Part shown: positions 1-5,439 of the stretch, one piece after another
How positions within the stretch are numbered: the first letter of the stretch is position 1
Layout: each line of letters starts with the position of its first letter
DNA from: Rhodobacter sp.
Lineage (GTDB): Bacteria > Pseudomonadota > Alphaproteobacteria > Rhodobacterales > Rhodobacteraceae
NCBI GenBank assembly: GCA_013824045.1
Contig: PNND01000505.1
Span: forward strand, 1-9,708
DNA: 9,708 nucleotides
Reading direction: 5' to 3'
Translations under genes and position numbers: made by a program
The notes under the pieces: generated by a model
Database searches by the model: none
What the model was told of the DNA's origin: nothing
The model's input: only the letters and a program-made list of their open reading frames with translations

Positions 1-1276
1 GGGTCACGATTTCATCGGCGATGGCCAGACCGAGACCGGTGCCGCCATCGCCCGTATCGGCCATGTCGAGCCGCTGGCCGCGCTGGCGCAGGCGGGCGAT
101 CTGATCCGGGGGCATGCCCGGCCCGTCATCCTGAAGCGTGATCACGATAGCCGCGCCATCGCGCCTTGCCGCGAGGGTGATCTGCGCCTGTGCATGGGCC
201 ACGGCGTTTTCGAGAAGCGCACCGAGCGCCTCGGTCAGGTCGGCGCTGTCGATGCGGGCGGAGAGGCCCTCAGTGGCGTCGATCTGCCACGCGAGGGCCG
301 CGCCGCGCGGCGTTCGTTGCAGGACGGCCATCACACCGCGCAGGGCGCGGGCCGGGTCGGCGGTGGTGCCGGGGGTGCCGCCGGCGAGGGTGGCGCGGGT
401 CAGTTCGCGGTCGACTTGCAGGCGGATGGAGCGGACGACGGCCTCGATCCCTGCGGCCTCGGTCTGGCGGTCTGCGTCGCGCAGGCGGGCAGCATCGCCT
501 AGCAGGGCCTGCAGCGGGGTTTTCAGGCCATGGGCAAGATCGGCGGCGCGGCGGCGGGAGCGGTCGATCTCGGTCGCGCGGGCGTCGAGGAGGTGGTCGA
601 TCTGGCGGGCGAGGGGGGCGAGTTCCTGCGGGACGCTGTCGCCGATGCGGTCCTGCGCGCCGGAGGTGAGCGCCTGAAGGCGTTGGCCGAGGGTTGCGAG
701 CGGCGCAAGGCCCACGCGGATCTGGATGGCCCCGGCGGCGAGGATGGTCAGGCCCAGCACGGCCAGCCAAGGCAGCATGTCGGCGCCGAAGGCGGCGCGG
801 GCCGCGTCGATCCGCGCGCGGTCGAGCGCGGTGGTGATGCGGACCTTCTTTTCGCCCGCCGGGGTGGGGCGGATCACGCTGCGGTCCAGCGCCAGAAGTG
901 CTGTGTCCTGCGGGCCGGGCAGGGTGAGGAGCACCCCTTCGCCGGGGGGCGGGGCGGGGGGCAGGGTGAGCGTGAAATCCCACAGCGAGCGGGAGGCCCA
1001 GCTTTGATCGCCCACGGACACCGCCCAGTAGCGGCCGGAATAGGGGCGGTTGAAGGCCGGGTCGGGGGGGAGTGCGGTCAGTGTCAGGCTGCCATCGGCG
1101 GCGGGATCGAGCGCGACGACCAGATAATCGGACAGATCCGACAGATCGGTGGCGATGGCACGTTCGGCATGGCGATTGAACAGGATGGACAGGCCGAATT
1201 GCGCCGCGATCAGGGTGACGATGAGCGCCAGCCCCCCCGCCAGCGCCAAACGCAGGCGCAGTGAGCTGCGTGTCAT
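1..1276 (-). CDS. Sensor histidine kinase of the PhoQ-like H-x-LKTP class (3' end outside window)
   Basis: Membrane sensor kinase that should phosphorylate the response regulator encoded just upstream. I translated 425 codons from the ATG at 1276 to the window edge with no stop. Visible parts, in order: a first membrane segment (about residues 8-33), a periplasmic sensor region (about 34-166), a second membrane segment (about 167-186), a HAMP-like linker, and the phosphoacceptor motif DLAHGLKTPLQAL with His249. The ATP-binding domain follows, with an N box (LLENAVAHA, Asn357), a G1 box (DDGPGMP, about 383-389) and a G2 box (GDGGTGLGLA, about 409-418). Only about 20-40 C-terminal residues should be missing. 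The start overlaps the regulator stop by 4 bases (ATGA), so translation is coupled. The H-x-LKTP signature resembles PhoQ/FeuQ-type kinases. The periplasmic domain is not one I recognise, so the ligand is unknown. Confidence 0.93.
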   Translation of the reverse strand, partial: MTRSSLRLRLALAGGLALIVTLIAAQFGLSILFNRHAERAIATDLSDLSDYLVVALDPAADGSLTLTALPPDPAFNRPYSGRYWAVSVGDQSWASRSLWDFTLTLPPAPPPGEGVLLTLPGPQDTALLALDRSVIRPTPAGEKKVRITTALDRARIDAARAAFGADMLPWLAVLGLTILAAGAIQIRVGLAPLATLGQRLQALTSGAQDRIGDSVPQELAPLARQIDHLLDARATEIDRSRRRAADLAHGLKTPLQALLGDAARLRDADRQTEAAGIEAVVRSIRLQVDRELTRATLAGGTPGTTADPARALRGVMAVLQRTPRGAALAWQIDATEGLSARIDSADLTEALGALLENAVAHAQAQITLAARRDGAAIVITLQDDGPGMPPDQIARLRQRGQRLDMADTGDGGTGLGLAIADEIVT

Positions 1277-1935
1277 GTATCGTCGCCGAGCCGGTAGCCG
1301 AAGCCGCGCCGGGTTTCGATGGCGGTGGAGCCAAGTTTGCGGCGCATGCGGGTGATGACGGCCTCGACGGCATTGGCCTCGCGCCCGTCTTCGGTGCCGT
1401 AGAGATGGTCGAGCAGTTCGGTGGGGGGAACGGTCCTGTCGCGGTTCAGCAGCAGATAGGACAGGAGCCGGAATTCCAGCGGGGTGAGGGCCACGGGCAG
1501 GCCGCCCTTGTGCACGGTCATGCGGTTGAGGTCGATGGTCAGACTGCCCAGTTGGTGCAAGGGCTGCGCTTGCCCGGCGGCCCGGCGGATCAGGGCGCGG
1601 GCGCGGGCGGTCATTTCTTCGACCATGAAGGGTTTGGGAAGGTAGTCATCGGCCCCCGCCTCAATCCCTTCGACGCGTTCGGACCAAGTGCCGCGGGCCG
1701 ACAGGATCAGGATGGGAAAGCCGCGCCCTTCGGCGCGCCAGCGTTTCAGAAGCGTCAGGCCATCGAGCCGGGGCAGGCCCAGATCGAGGATGACGAGATC
1801 GTAATCTTCCGTCCCGCCTTGGAACCATGCGGTTTCGCCATCTGTCACGCATTCGGCGCGGAAGCCTGCGGCGGTGAGGGCGGTTGAGACCATGGCCGCG
1901 ATGCGGCTATCATCTTCGACGACAAGCGCGCGCAT
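1273..1935 (-). CDS. OmpR/PhoP-family response regulator
   Basis: Cytoplasmic transcription factor, 220 aa, the normal length for the family. The N-terminal receiver domain (about 1-115) has the acidic pocket VVEDD (Glu7-Asp9), the phosphoacceptor Asp51 in VILDLGLPRLDG, the switch Ser79 in ILSARG, and the conserved Lys101 in YLPKPF. The C-terminal winged-helix domain (about 130-217) has LTPLEFRLL, an EAVITRMRRKL recognition-helix region and the final RRGFGYRL hairpin. The gene lies between the PepSY-like gene, whose TAA overlaps this ATG by one base (TAATG), and the kinase gene, whose ATG overlaps this stop. The three therefore form one coupled unit. A likely target is its own promoter region at 2355-2481, where 11-bp-phased half-sites are visible. 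Family assignment is firm; the regulon and the signal are inferred or unknown. Confidence 0.96.
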   Translation of the reverse strand: MRALVVEDDSRIAAMVSTALTAAGFRAECVTDGETAWFQGGTEDYDLVILDLGLPRLDGLTLLKRWRAEGRGFPILILSARGTWSERVEGIEAGADDYLPKPFMVEEMTARARALIRRAAGQAQPLHQLGSLTIDLNRMTVHKGGLPVALTPLEFRLLSYLLLNRDRTVPPTELLDHLYGTEDGREANAVEAVITRMRRKLGSTAIETRRGFGYRLGDDT

Positions 1936-2354
1936 TACTCATAGACCCTGAGGATGCGGGCGGTGGCGGCATCGACCCGCACATCGAGAACCCGGCCCAC
2001 CGGGGTGATGAGTTCCAGCGCATAGATCAGGCGGCCGCTTCTGCGGTGCAGTTCGGCGTTGATCATGCGTGCACCGAAGTGGTCTTCGACGCCCGAAAGG
2101 AACGAGGCAAGGGGCAGGATCGCGCCGGAGGATACGCCATCGCGGGCGCGGTCGCTGTCATCGCCGTCTTCGTCATCATCAGCGCTGTCAGCGCCGTTGC
2201 TGTCGCCGCCATTATCATCATCGCCGTCATCATTGTCACCACCACTACCACCACCACTACCACTGTTGCCACCGCCATCGTCGCCGTCCCCTGCGACGGC
2301 GGGCGTGGCGACGGCCAGAATCGCGAGAAGGAGGAGGAGGGCTGAACGTGTCAT
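1935..2354 (-). CDS. Secreted acidic PepSY-like protein, first gene of the two-component operon
   Basis: Small exported protein of 139 aa. Residues 1-21 form a signal peptide (MTRS, a leucine-rich core, then PAVA before GDGDD). Residues 22-72 are a disordered stretch made almost only of Asp, Gly, Asn and Ser. Residues 77-139 form a PepSY-like domain (AILPLASFL, then LELITPVGRVLDVRVDAATARIL). PepSY domains are common in periplasmic proteins next to PhoPQ-like systems, where some modulate the kinase. The FeuN-FeuP-FeuQ order in rhizobia is a possible parallel by gene order only. Its stop overlaps the regulator start, so it heads the operon. The upstream Shine-Dalgarno is weak (GGTAGA about 8 bases before the ATG). 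It is clearly related to the divergent gene at 2482. The Asp-rich tract could bind divalent cations; that is inference. Confidence 0.85.
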   Translation of the reverse strand: MTRSALLLLLAILAVATPAVAGDGDDGGGNSGSGGGSGGDNDDGDDDNGGDSNGADSADDDEDGDDSDRARDGVSSGAILPLASFLSGVEDHFGARMINAELHRRSGRLIYALELITPVGRVLDVRVDAATARILRVYE

Positions 2355-2481
2355 GCAGGCGATCTACCGGAGGGACGCTGACAATTGGCTGACAGGCGCG
2401 GTCAGGCGGCTGTCAGACGACTCATGGCAAGGCTGGTGCATCCCGAGAGTTGGGGCAATGGAAAAACGAGAGGATGAACCA
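2355..2481. promoter_or_regulatory. Divergent intergenic control region between the two PepSY-like genes
   Basis: This 127-bp stretch has no coding potential and must hold the promoters for the minus-strand PepSY/regulator/kinase operon and the plus-strand PepSY gene. I see no convincing sigma-70 -35/-10 pair. Its clear structure is the repeat cluster at 2377-2416, listed separately. A Shine-Dalgarno, GAGAGG at 2468-2473, lies 8 bases before the ATG at 2482. Confidence 0.7.
2377..2416. promoter_or_regulatory. Candidate OmpR-family operator: 11-bp-phased TGACA/TGTCA half-sites
   Basis: GCTGACA occurs at 2377-2383 and again at 2388-2394, exactly 11 bp apart. GTCAG occurs at 2401-2405 and again at 2412-2416, also 11 bp apart. 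CTGACA at 2389-2394 and TGTCAG at 2411-2416 are perfect inverted arms, so two direct-repeat pairs face each other. OmpR/PhoP-class dimers typically bind direct repeats separated by one helical turn, and a regulator of that class is encoded by the adjacent operon. The repeats are seen directly; binding by that regulator is inferred. Confidence 0.55.
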
Positions 2482-2989
2482 ATGAACGCCAAGGACCTTA
2501 AGAATGCAGGACATGCTTCGATGGGCATCGCCCTGGTTGCGGCCGTAGTCGGCGCGCTGTCGCTGACATCGGTGCCGAATGCGGCTTTTGCCAGCAGCGA
2601 CGACCAGAGCAGCGAGCAGCAGCAGCAGCAGCAGCAGTGATGACCGGGGTGGCGACGACAACGGCGGCAACAGCGGTGGCCACACCAGCGACAGCAATGG
2701 CGATGACAGCGACGACAACACCAGCGACGGCAATGGCGGCGACACCAGCGGCGATGGCAACGACGATATGGGCTATGATGACAACAGCGGCGCCGGGACG
2801 GGGGTCATCCTTCCGGTGCTGGCCGATGTGGTGACCGAGTGGGAAACCCGCGGCTACGACGTGCTGGAGATCAGCCGCGAGGACGGAACGGTGGTGGAGA
2901 TGAAGGTCGTCACCCCGGAAGGCAAGCGGGTCGAGATGTATGTGGATGCGGCCACCAACACGATCCTGAGCCAGCGTCTGGACTACTGA
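2482..2989 (+). pseudogene. Second secreted acidic PepSY-like protein, frame broken at an AGC repeat
   Basis: Reading from the ATG at 2482 gives a signal peptide (about 37 residues, hydrophobic core GIALVAAVVGAL, cleavage near NAAFA-SS), then SSDDQSSE, seven Gln and a TGA at 2638-2640. The expected mature protein continues in the +1 frame without a stop to the TGA at 2987-2989: a Ser run, a Asp/Gly/Asn/Ser-rich linker, then a PepSY-like domain (VILPVLADV, EMKVVTPEGKRVEMYVDAATNTIL). Removing the single G at 2614 restores an uninterrupted reading of 168 aa with DDQ followed by a Ser run and DDRGGDD. The C-terminal domain parallels the protein encoded at 1935-2354, so the two are divergent paralogues. 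A good Shine-Dalgarno (GAGAGG) precedes the start. Downstream codons keep G/C at third positions, so the break looks recent. It may be a real mutation, a strain polymorphism, a sequence error or, less likely, programmed frameshifting. Confidence 0.8.
2608..2638 (+). repeat. Interrupted AGC trinucleotide tract carrying the frame break
   Basis: The tract reads two AGC units (2608-2613), one G (2614), seven AGC units (2615-2635) and AGT (2636-2638). In the upstream frame it encodes Ser-Ser-Glu then poly-Gln; in the downstream frame it encodes poly-Ser. Gain or loss of whole units would not change the frame, so it is not a classical phase-variation switch. The lone G is the feature that does. Confidence 0.85.
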
Positions 2990-3014
2990 GATAAGCGAAG
3001 CGCTGCAGGCAAAG

Positions 3015-3038
3015 GGGGGTGGGCGCAAGCCCGCCCCC
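3015..3038. terminator. Bidirectional GC-rich hairpin between convergent genes
   Basis: GGGGGTGGGC (3015-3024), loop GCAA (3025-3028) and GCCCGCCCCC (3029-3038) form a 10-bp stem with one G-T wobble and a GNRA-type tetraloop. It sits between the end of the PepSY gene (2989) and the stop codon of the convergent repressor gene (3038-3040). A short T run follows only on the minus strand (CTTTG), so it is a weak match to an intrinsic terminator but well placed as one. Confidence 0.55.
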
Positions 3039-4087
3039 TAGCCATGTTCGCCGAAGGGCCCGGCATAGATGGTACGCGGCGGGATCAGTTCGGGTTCCAC
3101 TTCCTTGACCGTGATGCCGGGATGAGGTGTTTCGATCAGCCGGTAAGCCTCGGCGATCAGGCGGTGGCTGTCTTGGCGGATCATGTGAACGGGAAATTGC
3201 AGGTAGGCGGCGAAGGGGTCGTAATCGTAGCAGCCGATGACCGAGGTGTCGAAACTGCCCGGTGGCAGATGGACGAAATGGCCAAGGACGCCTTCGAAGG
3301 CGGTCAGGGAATTGACGAAGAGCCCGGCGGGCAGGCCGCCAAGCCGGTCGCAGAGCGCGGCGACTTCCTGCATGGCGCGGCGGGGGGGGTAGCCGCAGGC
3401 GATGATCTGGTCGGCGCCGGGGGGCAGGCCTGCGGCGGTGAGCACATCTCGGAAGCCTTCGATGCGGCGGGAGGTGGCGTAATCGGTTGCCACCCCGCCG
3501 ATGAAGAACAGCCGGTCGCGTGCCGGATCGGCGCTGTGAGCCTGTGCATCAAGCAGGGTTTGCGTGAGCACCTTCGCCCCGTGGTAATTGTCGGAAATCA
3601 CCGAAGGGGCACCCGGGCCGGGAAGATCGACAAACACATGGCGCAGGTTGGCGGCATTGCACAGGTCGGTGATGGCGGCGGGATCGGTGGCGCCGGCCAC
3701 GAAGATGTAGTCGACCGCATAGGAGATCAGCGTCTGCACGATGCGGCGTTCCTCGTCCGGGTCGCGCATCGAGGAGGCGATGACGGGGACAAGGCCCCGG
3801 TCGCGGGCGAAGGTTTCGAAGCTTTGCGACATGGAGCTGAAATAGCGGTTGTCGTGGACCGGGATGATCATCCCGACGAGGCCGGAGCGCGCCTGCCGCA
3901 GGCCGCGCGCCTGCATGTTGGTGGAATAGCCCTGTTCATCGGCGATGCGGCGGATCAGTTCGACCGTGGTTTCGCTGATCCGGCGTGATTTCCATGCGCC
4001 GGAGAGCGCCGCGCTGACGGTTGACGGGGAGGCACCCGCCAGTTTTGCGATGTCGAAAATGGTGGCCTTGCGGCTGTGTGTCGTCAT
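3038..4087 (-). CDS. LacI-family transcriptional repressor of the sugar transport operon
   Basis: DNA-binding repressor of 349 aa, normal for LacI/GalR proteins. The N-terminal helix-turn-helix (about residues 9-28) includes TIFDIAKLAGASPSTVSAAL, followed by the hinge region GYSTNMQARGLR (about 53-64) and RSGLVGMIIP, where the periplasmic-binding-protein-like effector domain begins. That domain runs to the end (VDYIFVAGA, HVFVDLPGPG, LFFIGGVATDY, AGLFVNS, VIGCYDYDPFA). I chose the ATG at 4087; an in-frame GTG at 4108 would add seven residues but lacks a good ribosome site, while AGGG lies about 9 bases before the ATG. It is divergent from the binding-protein operon and shares with it the region 4088-4302, which contains two matching palindromes. 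It should repress the operon, and perhaps itself, until it binds the transported sugar or a metabolite. The effector is not identifiable. Confidence 0.93.
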   Translation of the reverse strand: MTTHSRKATIFDIAKLAGASPSTVSAALSGAWKSRRISETTVELIRRIADEQGYSTNMQARGLRQARSGLVGMIIPVHDNRYFSSMSQSFETFARDRGLVPVIASSMRDPDEERRIVQTLISYAVDYIFVAGATDPAAITDLCNAANLRHVFVDLPGPGAPSVISDNYHGAKVLTQTLLDAQAHSADPARDRLFFIGGVATDYATSRRIEGFRDVLTAAGLPPGADQIIACGYPPRRAMQEVAALCDRLGGLPAGLFVNSLTAFEGVLGHFVHLPPGSFDTSVIGCYDYDPFAAYLQFPVHMIRQDSHRLIAEAYRLIETPHPGITVKEVEPELIPPRTIYAGPFGEHG

Positions 4088-4112
4088 GTCAGACCCTGTT
4101 GGGGGCACCGTC

Positions 4113-4126
4113 CAAGAAACTTCTTG
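4113..4126. repeat. Short inverted repeat upstream of the repressor gene
   Basis: CAAGAA (4113-4118), AC, TTCTTG (4121-4126): perfect 6-bp arms 26 bases upstream of the repressor ATG. It differs from the two TGCA-type palindromes. It could be a site for another regulator or the start of the repressor's leader RNA; it may also be chance. Confidence 0.3.
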
Positions 4127-4154
4127 ACGAGTCTAGAGGTTTGTTGGCTTCATG

Positions 4155-4172
4155 TGCAATATCGATTGTGCA
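4155..4172. promoter_or_regulatory. Candidate LacI-family operator O1 (repressor-proximal)
   Basis: TGCAATATCGATTGTGCA is an 18-bp palindrome with outer TGCA arms and an ATCGAT core, centred on a CpG as in most LacI-family operators. Of nine base pairs across the centre, seven are symmetric. Its reverse complement shares the 12-mer TGCACAATCGAT exactly with the second site. It lies 68 bp upstream of the repressor start, placing it well to control the repressor gene. Confidence 0.7.
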
Positions 4173-4244
4173 AATCTGTGGCGCCTGTGCGGCGCTGTGA
4201 AATCCGGGTGCAGGCCTTGAGGAGGGGCTGGATCTGTGACGATC

Positions 4245-4262
4245 TGCACAATCGATGGTGCA
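4245..4262. promoter_or_regulatory. Candidate LacI-family operator O2 (operon-proximal)
   Basis: TGCACAATCGATGGTGCA has the same TGCA-N2-ATCGAT-N2-TGCA layout as O1, with eight of nine pairs symmetric. It ends 40 bases before the binding-protein ATG, a position where bound repressor would block transcription of the operon. Its centre is 90 bp from that of O1, short enough for looping if the repressor is tetrameric. Repressor identity is inferred from adjacency. Confidence 0.72.
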
Positions 4263-4290
4263 AGCGCAGGTACCCGCAGGGTGCCACCAT

Positions 4291-4297
4291 GGGAGGA
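4291..4297 (+). promoter_or_regulatory. Ribosome binding site fixing the binding-protein start
   Basis: GGGAGGA lies 5 bases before the ATG at 4303. This strong site, together with the signal peptide that begins there, rules out the upstream in-frame ATG at 4255, which falls inside operator O2. Confidence 0.85.
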
Positions 4298-4302
4298 AGA
4301 CA

Positions 4303-5298
4303 ATGAAAAGACGTACCTTGACCGCCTTGATGGCGGGTGTTGCCTTTGCTGCTTCGCTGTCTGGCGGCGCTTTTGCGCAGGACAAGCCGACGATGGGCGT
4401 GGTGGTGAAGATCGGAGGTATTCCGTGGTTCAACGCCATGGAAATGGGGATCAAGGAAAAGGGCGAAGAGCTGGGCATGGATGCCAGCATGATCGGCCCC
4501 ACCTCGGCCGACCCGGCGCTGCAGGTGCGCGCCATCGAGGACCTGATCGCCAAAGGGGTGGATGTGATCGGCGTTGTCCCGAATGACGAGGCGGCGCTGG
4601 AGCCGGTGCTGGAAAAGGCGCGGGCGGCAGGGATCAAGGTCGTCAGCCACGAAGGGCCGGGGATCAACAATGTCGACTGGAACTTCGAGATGGCCTCGGC
4701 ACAAGGCTTTGGCGAAACCCATGCCGAATTGCTGGCGCAGAAGATGGGCGGCAAGGGGGAATATGGCGTGTTCGTCGGCAGTCTGACCGTGCCGCTGCAC
4801 AATGCCTGGGCCGATGCGGCGATTGCCTATCTGGCCGAGAAATACCCCGACATGAAGCCGGTGGGCGAACGCTATGGTGTAGCGGAAAACGTGGATGACA
4901 GCCGCAAGACGGCGCTGGATCTGATGGCCGCCAATCCGGGACTGGGCGGGTTCCTTGCCTTTGGTTCGCAAGGGCCGATCGGTGCGGGCCGCGCGATCGA
5001 AGAGCAGCGCAAGACCGGATCGGTGCATGTGATCGGGCCGTTTTCGCCGGGGCAGGGCCGTGATCTGGTGAAGTCGGGCGCAATCTCGGGCGGGTTCATG
5101 TGGAACCCGGCAGAGGCGGGCCGCGTCTTCGTGACCATGGGCAAGATGCTGGTGGACGGGACCGAGATCACCGAGGGCACGGATATTCCGGGTCTGGGTG
5201 TCGTGTCGCCAGATGCGGCGGGCAAGGATATCATCACCAACAACCTGATCGCGATCAACGCCGAGACGGTGGACGGTCTGGCCGATCTGGGCCTTTGA
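4303..5298 (+). CDS. Periplasmic sugar-binding protein of an ABC importer (RbsB/RhaS/LsrB type)
   Basis: Exported solute receptor, 331 aa. Residues 1-25 are a signal peptide (MKRR, a hydrophobic core, cleavage at GGAFA-QD); there is no lipobox cysteine, so it should be a soluble periplasmic protein. The mature part is a type I periplasmic-binding fold of the ribose/rhamnose/autoinducer-2 group: MGVVVKIGGIPWFNAMEMG, IGPTSADPALQV, IEDLIAKGVDVIGVVPND, EPVLEKARAAGIKVVSHE, and a late FMWNPAEAGRVFV segment. It captures the substrate and delivers it to the two permeases encoded downstream. Automatic annotation may label such proteins autoinducer-2 binding, but the neighbouring epimerase and the absence of lsrK-, lsrF- or lsrG-like genes in view favour an ordinary sugar. 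The gene follows operator O2 and a strong ribosome site. A hairpin after it suggests separate tuning of its level. Confidence 0.94.
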   Translation: MKRRTLTALMAGVAFAASLSGGAFAQDKPTMGVVVKIGGIPWFNAMEMGIKEKGEELGMDASMIGPTSADPALQVRAIEDLIAKGVDVIGVVPNDEAALEPVLEKARAAGIKVVSHEGPGINNVDWNFEMASAQGFGETHAELLAQKMGGKGEYGVFVGSLTVPLHNAWADAAIAYLAEKYPDMKPVGERYGVAENVDDSRKTALDLMAANPGLGGFLAFGSQGPIGAGRAIEEQRKTGSVHVIGPFSPGQGRDLVKSGAISGGFMWNPAEAGRVFVTMGKMLVDGTEITEGTDIPGLGVVSPDAAGKDIITNNLIAINAETVDGLADLGL

Positions 5299-5321
5299 TC
5301 GGCCTTTGATCGGCCTGTGAC
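5290..5321 (+). repeat. 11-bp tandem repeat across the binding-protein stop codon
   Basis: GGCCTTTGATC occurs at 5290-5300 and immediately again at 5301-5311, followed by a degenerate third copy (GGCCTGTGAC, 5312-5321). The first unit contains the TGA stop of the binding-protein gene (5296-5298). It looks like a local slippage duplication; no function is evident. Confidence 0.75.
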
Positions 5322-5336
5322 TGGCTGGTGATATCA

Positions 5337-5373
5337 CGCGTCCGGGGGTGTTTCTCCCTCGTCCCCGGACGCG
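5337..5373 (+). terminator. Strong intercistronic hairpin between binding-protein and ATPase genes
   Basis: CGCGTCCGGGG (5337-5347) pairs perfectly over 11 bp with CCCCGGACGCG (5363-5373) around a 15-nt loop, and is followed by a pyrimidine tail, CTTTTCCTTT. It lies in the 141-bp gap between the binding-protein stop and the ATPase start. As in many binding-protein operons, it may act as a partial terminator or a 3' stability element, giving excess binding protein over membrane components. Confidence 0.65.
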
Positions 5374-5439
5374 CTTTTCCTTTACCATTCTCGGGTGCGC
5401 TGCGCCCGGACCCTGCCCTTATGCACGGAACCCACAGAC

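Noticed and set aside
270..1373. Long minus-strand open frame (367 codons) of Arg/Pro-rich protein
   Set aside because: It overlaps the histidine kinase in another frame, has a biased Arg/Pro/His composition and no family resemblance. The kinase frame from 1276 carries all H, N, G1 and G2 boxes.
138..1887. Several plus-strand open frames of 68-244 codons
   Set aside because: They are antisense to the kinase and regulator genes, which have clear domains. Such frames are expected in GC-rich coding DNA.
2160..2290. Repeated ATC/ACC-rich tract as a CRISPR or minisatellite array
   Set aside because: It is the Asp/Gly/Asn/Ser-codon stretch of the PepSY-like gene read antisense; there are no regular repeat-spacer units.
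2608..2638. AGC repeat as a phase-variation switch
   Set aside because: Whole-unit slippage of a trinucleotide repeat keeps the frame. Only the isolated G breaks it.
2059..2640. Single 193-codon plus-strand protein joining antisense PepSY sequence to the second signal peptide
   Set aside because: Its first part is antisense to the gene at 1935-2354 and crosses the divergent promoter region. The real start is the ATG at 2482 with its Shine-Dalgarno.
4255..4302. N-terminal extension of the binding protein from the ATG at 4255
   Set aside because: The added 16 residues precede the signal peptide and cover operator O2. The ATG at 4303 has a strong Shine-Dalgarno.
4303..5298. Assignment as an autoinducer-2 receptor (LsrB)
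   Set aside because: The fold family fits, but no Lsr kinase or processing genes are in view and the operon carries a ketose 3-epimerase. A sugar receptor is the safer call.
4150..5388. Minus-strand open frame of 412 codons across the binding-protein gene
   Set aside because: His/Arg-rich translation with no recognisable domain, running over both operators and antisense to a well-supported gene.
5395..5439. GTG at 5395 as the ATPase start
   Set aside because: It adds 15 residues without family similarity and no ribosome site is visible. The GTG at 5440 gives a typical length, although its own Shine-Dalgarno is also weak.
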